NCBI RefSeq assembly: GCF_000308435.1
Contig: NZ_BAFR01000048.1
Location: 16,612 to 80,611 of the forward strand
Reading direction: 5' to 3'
Source of the DNA: Nocardia araoensis NBRC 100135
GTDB lineage: Bacteria; Actinomycetota; Actinomycetes; Mycobacteriales; Mycobacteriaceae
DNA: 64,000 nt
In this document: piece after piece, positions 55,820-64,000 of the stretch
Layout: the number at the start of each line of letters is the position of its first letter
Numbering within the stretch: position 1 is the first letter of the stretch
Notes under the pieces: generated by a model
The model's database searches: none
Told to the model about the DNA's origin: nothing
What the model saw: the letters and a program-made list of their open reading frames with translations, nothing else
Made by a program: the position numbers and the translations under genes

Positions 55820-57502
55820 ATGACCACCCCGCAAGAGAAGGCGGCCGCGGCGCGCAGAGCGGCCGACGAGGCGGCGCGGATCGCGGCGGCGGCCTCCGCC
55901 GCCGCGGAGGCCGCGGAACGCGAACTGGCCGAGCAGACAGCGGGCGGAGCCGGTTCGGTCGCGGCACGGGACGAACCGGCCGAAGGCTCGACCGCCGCAC
56001 AAGAGATCGCCGCGGGCTACGCGTTCGAGGGCGCCGCGCTGGATCTGGGCGCCGTCGTGGTCGACGGAACGGTGGATCCCGGCGCACATGTCCGTATCCC
56101 GATGCGGATGATGAACCGGCACGGTTTGGTCGCGGGCGCGACCGGCACGGGAAAGACGAAGACCCTCCAGGGCATCGCGGAGCAGCTGTCGAGCGCCGGG
56201 GTTCCGGTGGTGCTGGCCGACATCAAAGGCGACCTGTCCGGTTTGGCCGAACCGGGCAGATTCGGCGAAAGGCTCGCCGCGCGCATCGCGGAGACCGGCG
56301 CCGACTGGTCGCCGACCGGCTTTCCCACCGAGTTCGTCTCGTTGGGCACCGGTGGGCTGGGACTTCCGATTCGCGCGACGATCAGCTCGTTCGGCCCGGT
56401 GCTGCTGAGCAAGGTGCTCGGGCTGAACGAGACGCAGGAATCCACCCTCGGCCTGATCTTCCACTGGGCGGACCGCAACGGCCTCGCGCTGCTGGACCTG
56501 AAGGACCTGCGCGCCGTGATCACCCATCTGACCAGCCCCGAAGGGAAAGCGGACCTGAAGGGTATCGGCGGTGTTTCCGCAGCCACTGCGGGGGTGATCC
56601 TGCGTGCCTTGGCGAATCTGGAGGCGGACGGCGGCGACACGTTCTTCGGCGAGCCCGAACTCGACCCGGCCGACCTGGTGCGGGTGGTGGACGGGAAAGG
56701 GATGATCACGCTCTTCGAGCTGGGTGCGGCGGCGGCACGGCCGGTGATGTTCTCGACGTTCTTGATGTGGGTACTGGCCGACCTGTTCCAGACCCTGCCG
56801 GAGGTCGGCGACGTGGACGAGCCCGAACTGGTCTTCATCTTCGACGAGGCCCACCTGCTGTTCTCCGGCGCGTCGAAGGCGTTCCTGGATCAGGTGGAGC
56901 AGACCGTGAAACTGATCCGGTCCAAGGGGGTGGGCGTGTTCTTCTGCACCCAGCTGTCCACTGACATCCCGAATCCGGTGCTGTCCCAGCTCGGCGCACG
57001 CATCCAGCACGCACTGCGCGCGTTCACCCCCGACGACCAGAAGGCGCTGGCCAAGACCGTCCGCACCTTCCCCAGGACCGGCTGCTACGACTTGGAACAG
57101 GCGTTGACCTCGCTCGGCACGGGAGAGGCGATCGTGACGGTGCTCTCCGAACAGGGCGCGCCGACGCCGGTGGCCTGGACCAGGATGCGGCCGCCCCGGT
57201 CGCTGATGGACACCATCGGCGCGGACGCGATCCGATCGCGGGCCCTGTCCAGCTCGCTGGCCTCCAAGTACGCCCGGACCATCGACCGGGAATCGGCCTA
57301 CGAACTGCTGGCCGCGAAGGTGGCCGAGGCCGCGCGGGAACCGGAACCGGCGCCCGTCCCCGGCCGTGGCACGACCCCTACGGAGGAATCCGCCGCGGAG
57401 CGGATCATGCGCAATCCCGCGGTGCGCGGCTTCCTGCGCTCGGCCGCCACCGCGGCGGGGCGCGAGATCACCCGCAGCCTGTTCGGCACCAGGCGCCGCT
57501 GA
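55820..57502 (+). CDS. DUF853 HerA-like ATPase
   Basis: 560 residues from the ATG at 55820 (GGACGGAGACG upstream); a 37-codon extension in frame is unlikely. An Ala-rich N-terminal coiled coil leads to Walker A GATGTGKTKT, Walker B LVFIFDEAHLLFSG, sensor FFCTQLSTDIPNPV and an RTFP stretch. DUF853/YjgR-type proteins are housekeeping and poorly understood; DNA translocase activity is inferred. The place beside orn matches M. tuberculosis Rv2510c. Confidence 0.92.
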   Translation: MTTPQEKAAAARRAADEAARIAAAASAAAEAAERELAEQTAGGAGSVAARDEPAEGSTAAQEIAAGYAFEGAALDLGAVVVDGTVDPGAHVRIPMRMMNRHGLVAGATGTGKTKTLQGIAEQLSSAGVPVVLADIKGDLSGLAEPGRFGERLAARIAETGADWSPTGFPTEFVSLGTGGLGLPIRATISSFGPVLLSKVLGLNETQESTLGLIFHWADRNGLALLDLKDLRAVITHLTSPEGKADLKGIGGVSAATAGVILRALANLEADGGDTFFGEPELDPADLVRVVDGKGMITLFELGAAAARPVMFSTFLMWVLADLFQTLPEVGDVDEPELVFIFDEAHLLFSGASKAFLDQVEQTVKLIRSKGVGVFFCTQLSTDIPNPVLSQLGARIQHALRAFTPDDQKALAKTVRTFPRTGCYDLEQALTSLGTGEAIVTVLSEQGAPTPVAWTRMRPPRSLMDTIGADAIRSRALSSSLASKYARTIDRESAYELLAAKVAEAAREPEPAPVPGRGTTPTEESAAERIMRNPAVRGFLRSAATAAGREITRSLFGTRRR

Positions 57503-57523
57503 TCGCGGCGGGCCGCACGCGGC

Positions 57524-58864
57524 TCATCCGACCTCGCGGGCGAGCAGGTCCGCGGTCGTTTCCCTGCGTACCAGTTCACGGGCGTGACCGTGGTGAACGG
57601 CGATGATCGGCGGCCGCCCGACACTGTTGTAGGACGAGGCCAGGCTGTGGTGGTAGGCGCCGGTGCACGGCATCGCGAGCACCTCGCCGGGACGCAGGTC
57701 GGCGGGCAGTCGCACGTCGGCGGCGAGGATGTCGCCCGCCTCACAGAAGCGACCGGCGACCGTCGCGGTCATCTGCGGACCGCACGGATGACGGTTGGCG
57801 ACGACGACGTCGTAGCGCGCGCCGTAGAGCGCGACGCGCGGGTTGTCGCTCATCCCGCCGTCCACGGTGACGTAGGTGTGCCCGCCTTCGATGTGCTTGA
57901 TCGACAGCACCCGGTACAGCGTCACCCCGGCCCGAGCGACGATGGCGCGGCCGGGTTCCAACGCGAGGACCGGGCGCGGGAAGTGGTGACGGGCGCAGGC
58001 GGCGTCGAGGGCGTCCTCCAGGATGTCGGCGAGTTCGGCGAGGTTCATTTCGGCGTCACCGCCGCGATAGGCCACCGCGTGACCGCCGCCCAGATCCAGC
58101 TGGGTCAAGACGACGCCGTGGTCGTGCCGCACCTGCGCCATGGCGCCGACCATGCGCCGCACCGCCTCGCCGTAGTGGTCGGGGTTGTCGATCTGCGAGC
58201 CCAGGTGGCAGTGGAAGCCGACCAGGTCGAGGTTCGGCCGGCGCAGTACCCGGTCGATCGCCTCGGCGGCCGAATCGCTGCCGAGCGGGAAGCCGAACTT
58301 CTGGTCGTGCACTCCGGTGCGCACGGCGGGATGACCGTGGACATCGATGCCGGGGGACAGCCGCAGCAGTACCTGTTGCCGCGTCGTGGCCAGGGCGGAC
58401 AACAGCGTGATCTCGGTGTGCGAGTCGATCACGATCCGGCCGACCCCGCTGCGCACGGCGGCGGCCAGTTCGTCGAACGACTTCCCGTTGCCGTGCAGGA
58501 CGATGCGCGGGGGGTCCACACCGGCCGCCAGCGCGACGGCCAGTTCACCCGCCGAGCACACGTCCACCGAGAGCCCTTCGCGGGTAACCCATTCCAGCAC
58601 CGCCCGGATCATCAGGGCCTTGCCCGCGTAGATGATCTCGGCCTCGGGGAAAGCCTTGCGGTAGGCCCGGCAACGGGACCGCACCTCCTGCTCGTCCAGG
58701 ACATAGGTGGGCGTCCCGTACTGATCGGCGATATCGGCGAGGGCGACGCCGCCGAGGGTGATCGCGCCGTCGCCGTCGTAGTGCGTCTCCCGCGGCCAGA
58801 CCGCGGCATCCAGGCGTGCAGGTGATCCCGACCGCAATGACGGGAGGATGTCGAGCAGCGTCAC
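57524..58864 (-). CDS. lysA: Diaminopimelate decarboxylase-like PLP enzyme
   Basis: 446 residues; fold type III. It would turn meso-diaminopimelate into L-lysine. YAGKAL (Lys82) binds PLP; HCHLGSQ, the glycine-rich LDLGGGHAV, LALEPGR and PCTGAYHHS (substrate Tyr) complete the site. It converges on the DUF853 gene with a 21-base gap. M. tuberculosis lysA is elsewhere (next to thrA), so this may be a second copy or a related D-amino acid or carboxyamine decarboxylase; the lysA symbol is tentative. Confidence 0.78.
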   Translation of the reverse strand: MTLLDILPSLRSGSPARLDAAVWPRETHYDGDGAITLGGVALADIADQYGTPTYVLDEQEVRSRCRAYRKAFPEAEIIYAGKALMIRAVLEWVTREGLSVDVCSAGELAVALAAGVDPPRIVLHGNGKSFDELAAAVRSGVGRIVIDSHTEITLLSALATTRQQVLLRLSPGIDVHGHPAVRTGVHDQKFGFPLGSDSAAEAIDRVLRRPNLDLVGFHCHLGSQIDNPDHYGEAVRRMVGAMAQVRHDHGVVLTQLDLGGGHAVAYRGGDAEMNLAELADILEDALDAACARHHFPRPVLALEPGRAIVARAGVTLYRVLSIKHIEGGHTYVTVDGGMSDNPRVALYGARYDVVVANRHPCGPQMTATVAGRFCEAGDILAADVRLPADLRPGEVLAMPCTGAYHHSLASSYNSVGRPPIIAVHHGHARELVRRETTADLLAREVG

Positions 58865-59006
58865 GATGTTCTCCTGGGTCGTCCCCGCTTTCTCTGATTG
58901 CGGGGCCGATGCCAGGACTACGCCGGGTACCGGGCGGGTGGGCGAGTCATTTGCGGATCCTTGACCACCCGGTATCGCTTCTTGACAGGTCGCTGACGCG
59001 GTGGGC

Positions 59007-59810
59007 TCAGCTGCCGAGTTTCTTGTAGAACGCGCCCGCGATGGGTGCGGTGACCGCGCGCGGGCCGTACTGTCCTGCCACGCTCATCCCCTTGCTGATC
59101 AGGCCGGGAACCACGCGCATCTTGTTGCGGGCGAGCGCGTCGATGGACACCTTGGCGGTGGACTCCGAGGACACCCACATGAAGTCGGGCACCATCCGGT
59201 CGACGATGGAGGCATCGGCGGGGTCCGGGGTCTCGGTGCGGACCGGGCCGGGCGCCAGCAGGGTGACGTGCACCCCGGAGCCCTTCAGCTCGCCGCGCAG
59301 CGATTCGGAGAAGGTGTTGGCGAACGCCTTGCTCGCGGCATAGGTGGCGTTGTTCGGGATCGGCATGTTGCCCGCGGCCGAGCCGCTGATCAGGATGCCG
59401 CCGCTGCCGCGGGCGAGCATGCCGGGCAGCACCGCCAGCGTCAGATCGTGCACGGCGACGGCGTTGAGCTCCATCTGCGCGCGCTCGTAGGCCGGGTCGA
59501 GTTCGGCGATCGCGCCGAAGGTCGCGATGCCCGCGTTGTTGCACAAGATGGCGATCTCGCGGGTCGCCAGTTCTTTCACCAGCACACCGCGCTGCTCGCG
59601 GTCGGCCAGGTCGACCGCGCGCACCTCGGCGGTGATGCCGTGGGCCAGGGTCAGCCGCTGCGCGAGCTCGGTGAGCAGCTCCTCGCGGCGGGCGACCAGG
59701 ATCAGCGAGTAGCCGCGAGCGGCGAGTTCGGCGGCGAGCGCGGTGCCGATGCCGGAGGAGGCGCCGGTGACTACCGCGCGGTTCTCGGAGGTGGGGGAGG
59801 GCAGGCTCAC
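59007..59810 (-). CDS. cmrA: Short-chain reductase, mycolate reductase CmrA-like
   Basis: 267 residues, classical SDR: TGASSGIG (residues 15-22) binds NADPH, CNNAG supports the fold, Ser in GSAAGN with YAASK gives the catalytic set. The final reduction of the mycolic-acid beta-keto group is the role of Rv2509 (CmrA), whose genomic place beside the DUF853 gene and orn this gene shares. The substrate assignment rests on that synteny. Presence of this gene fits a mycolate-containing genus. Confidence 0.85.
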   Translation of the reverse strand: MSLPSPTSENRAVVTGASSGIGTALAAELAARGYSLILVARREELLTELAQRLTLAHGITAEVRAVDLADREQRGVLVKELATREIAILCNNAGIATFGAIAELDPAYERAQMELNAVAVHDLTLAVLPGMLARGSGGILISGSAAGNMPIPNNATYAASKAFANTFSESLRGELKGSGVHVTLLAPGPVRTETPDPADASIVDRMVPDFMWVSSESTAKVSIDALARNKMRVVPGLISKGMSVAGQYGPRAVTAPIAGAFYKKLGS

Positions 59811-59847
59811 CCGATGCAGCCTAGGCGACGCGGCACGGTGGTCCGCG

Positions 59848-62453
<2,606 letters not shown>

Positions 62454-62577
62454 GCGGCGAGGATAGCCGTGACACTCGGTACTATGCAACTAGGTGCATA
62501 AGAATCCTCCGTCTGCGTCGCGGCCGGACCCGATTTCGGCCGGACTCGGAGCCGTCTCGCGCATTAAGCTGCGCGAC

Positions 62578-63939
62578 ATGACCGAGGTGAACGCCCGGGA
62601 GACGGTCGGGCAGGCTGCCGGGCGCGGGCAAGTGGTGGCGTGGGGGTTCTGGGATTGGGGGTCTTCGGCATTCAACGCCGTGATCCTCACCTTCGTCTTC
62701 TCGGTGTATCTCACCGACAAGGTCGGCGACGATCTGCCCGGCGGTGTCTCCGCCAGCGCGTGGCTGGGGTGGGCGCTGGGCAGCGCGGGCCTGATCGTGG
62801 CGTTGACCGCGCCGATCAGCGGACAGCGCTTCGACGCGTCGGCGAAACGCAAGGGCTCGCTCGGCGTGCTGACCGCGCTGACCATCGCGGCGATGACGCT
62901 GATGTTCTTCGTGCACGACGACTACCACGACCTGTGGTTCGGCCTGGCGCTGCTGGCGTTCGCGTCTGCCTGCTTCGAACTGGCGAACGTGCCGTACAAC
63001 GCGATGCTGCGGCAGGTGTCCACGCCCGAGACCGTCGGCCGAGTCTCCGGATTCGGCTGGGCGATGGGCTATTTCGGCGGCATCTTCCTGCTGCTGATCT
63101 GCTACTTCGGCTTCATCGCCGGCGAGGGCGACAACCGCGGGCTGCTCGGCGTGCCCACCGATGAGGGACTCAACATCCGCCTGGTCGCCGTACTGGCCGC
63201 CGTCTGGTTCGCGGCCTTCGCGCTGCCGGTGCTGTTCGCGGTTCCCGAACTGCCGCGGACGGACGCCGATCCCGGCGCGGCGAGCGCGGGATTCCTCGGC
63301 TCCTACCGGGTGCTGGGGCGCGACTTGCGCGAACTGTGGCGCGCCGATCGGCGCACGGTCGGCTTCCTGGTGGCCAGCGCCGTCTTCCGGGACGGTCTCG
63401 CCGGGGTGTTCACCTTCGGTGCGGTGCTCGCCGTGCGCGTCTACGGCATTGCCGACTCGGATGTGTTGCTGTTCGGCATAGCCGCCAATGTGGTCGCGGC
63501 GCTGGGCGCGATCGTGGCTGGTCGTTTCGACGACCGAGCCGGGCCGAAGGTGGTCATCGTGGTGTCGCTGGCCGCCATGCTGGTGTGCGGGCTGGCGCTG
63601 CTGGTGGTGTCCGGCCCGCTGATGTTCTGGATCTTCGGCTTGCTGCTCACCGTCTTCGTCGGTCCCGCGCAGGCGGCGGCGCGCTCGTTCCTGGCCCGCC
63701 TCGCGCCGCCCGGCCGCGAGGGGCAGCTCTTCGGCTTGTACACCACCACCGGGCGGGCGGTGTCGTTCCTCGCGCCGAGTCTGTTCGGCCTGTTCGTCTG
63801 GCTGTTCGACGCGGACCGGGCGGGCATCGCGGGGCTGCTGGTCGTGCTCGCGGCCGGGCTCGCGGTGCTGCTGCCGGTGCGCTCGCCGGACCCCGCGCCC
63901 GCACGCGGCCGGGCCGAGGCGCCGCGGCCCGCCGAGTGA
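62578..63939 (+). CDS. MFS transporter, UMF1 type
   Basis: 453 residues from the ATG at 62578; an in-frame extension from 62494 is not protein-like. About 12 membrane helices are visible, with the UMF1-like opening VVAWGFWDWGSSAFNAVILT and FANVPYNAML-like ELANVPYNAMLRQVS loop. Substrate unknown; UMF1 transporters may export small metabolites. Its place after cmrA and fadH corresponds to Rv2508c in mycobacteria (recollection). Confidence 0.88.
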   Translation: MTEVNARETVGQAAGRGQVVAWGFWDWGSSAFNAVILTFVFSVYLTDKVGDDLPGGVSASAWLGWALGSAGLIVALTAPISGQRFDASAKRKGSLGVLTALTIAAMTLMFFVHDDYHDLWFGLALLAFASACFELANVPYNAMLRQVSTPETVGRVSGFGWAMGYFGGIFLLLICYFGFIAGEGDNRGLLGVPTDEGLNIRLVAVLAAVWFAAFALPVLFAVPELPRTDADPGAASAGFLGSYRVLGRDLRELWRADRRTVGFLVASAVFRDGLAGVFTFGAVLAVRVYGIADSDVLLFGIAANVVAALGAIVAGRFDDRAGPKVVIVVSLAAMLVCGLALLVVSGPLMFWIFGLLLTVFVGPAQAAARSFLARLAPPGREGQLFGLYTTTGRAVSFLAPSLFGLFVWLFDADRAGIAGLLVVLAAGLAVLLPVRSPDPAPARGRAEAPRPAE

Positions 63940-63945
63940 GGGGGT

Positions 63946-64000
63946 TCAGCGCTGCTTCGGCGGCCGCCAGCCGCCCATGCCGAGCGCGATCAATCGCATC
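63946..64000 (-). CDS. 3' end of a gene cut by the window edge
   Basis: The minus strand encodes the last residues MRLIALGMGGWRPPKQR and TGA at 63946-63948. The tail is like those of TetR-family regulators in this neighbourhood, but 17 residues cannot prove it. Confidence 0.5.
   Translation of the reverse strand, partial: MRLIALGMGGWRPPKQR

Overview
The window reads as high-GC actinobacterial DNA, most likely Nocardia or a close mycolic-acid-producing relative. The strongest evidence is a giant type I fatty acid synthase followed by acpS, a CmrA-type mycolate reductase, DUF3618 and DUF853 proteins, and an LdtB-like L,D-transpeptidase. From memory these run in much the same order as the Mycobacterium tuberculosis block Rv2524c (fas) to Rv2508c. 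No database search was possible, so family names rest on motifs, length and context.

The window splits at a tRNA-Leu gene (34811-34892, minus). Left of it (1 to about 34.8 kb) is an accessory island. It contains visibly more A+T-rich stretches, many gene remnants, long non-coding gaps, and an AbrB-like gene coupled to a frameshifted tyrosine recombinase. The island carries at least five candidate defence or DNA-processing modules: (1) a three-gene minus-strand operon (9455 to 1142) with the size and ATPase pattern of DptF-DptG-DptH, the phosphorothioation-dependent restriction proteins, but no dndABCDE modification genes in the window; (2) a divergent pair, an SF1 helicase with a C-terminal PD-(D/E)xK nuclease-like domain plus an Abi/HEPN-like protein; (3) a pair of PD-(D/E)xK-like proteins (17655 to 15174); (4) a large N6-adenine methyltransferase with extra specificity-like and HEPN-like C-terminal regions (22852 to 19511); (5) a compact HerA ATPase, NurA nuclease and D12-class (Dam-like) adenine methyltransferase set (25049 to 29882). 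Number 5 is the best candidate for an under-described system. Between them lie a polyketide synthase ketosynthase fragment, a frameshifted protein with an HELTH metallopeptidase motif, a decayed phosphotransferase, two apparent AbrB-like remnants, a direct repeat flanking module 4, and a perfect 30-bp palindrome. A methyltransferase plus CYTH-domain pair (32231-34182) sits next to the tRNA.

Right of the tRNA (35 to 64 kb) is conserved chromosome: fas-acpS; a TetR regulator; a membrane-anchored protein; bcp; a DUF3618 protein; an excalibur-domain protein; a divergent pirin/MarR pair; a DUF1992 protein; a secreted lytic transglycosylase; tRNA-Lys; an L,D-transpeptidase; tRNA-His; orn; a DUF853 ATPase; a lysA-like decarboxylase; cmrA; a padR-fadH operon; an MFS (UMF1-type) transporter; and the 3' end of another gene. 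Many convergent gene pairs here are separated by clear hairpin terminators. Functionally the right half is cell-envelope and fatty/mycolic acid metabolism with RNA turnover, while the left half is a defence island whose junction matches integration at the 3' end of tRNA-Leu.
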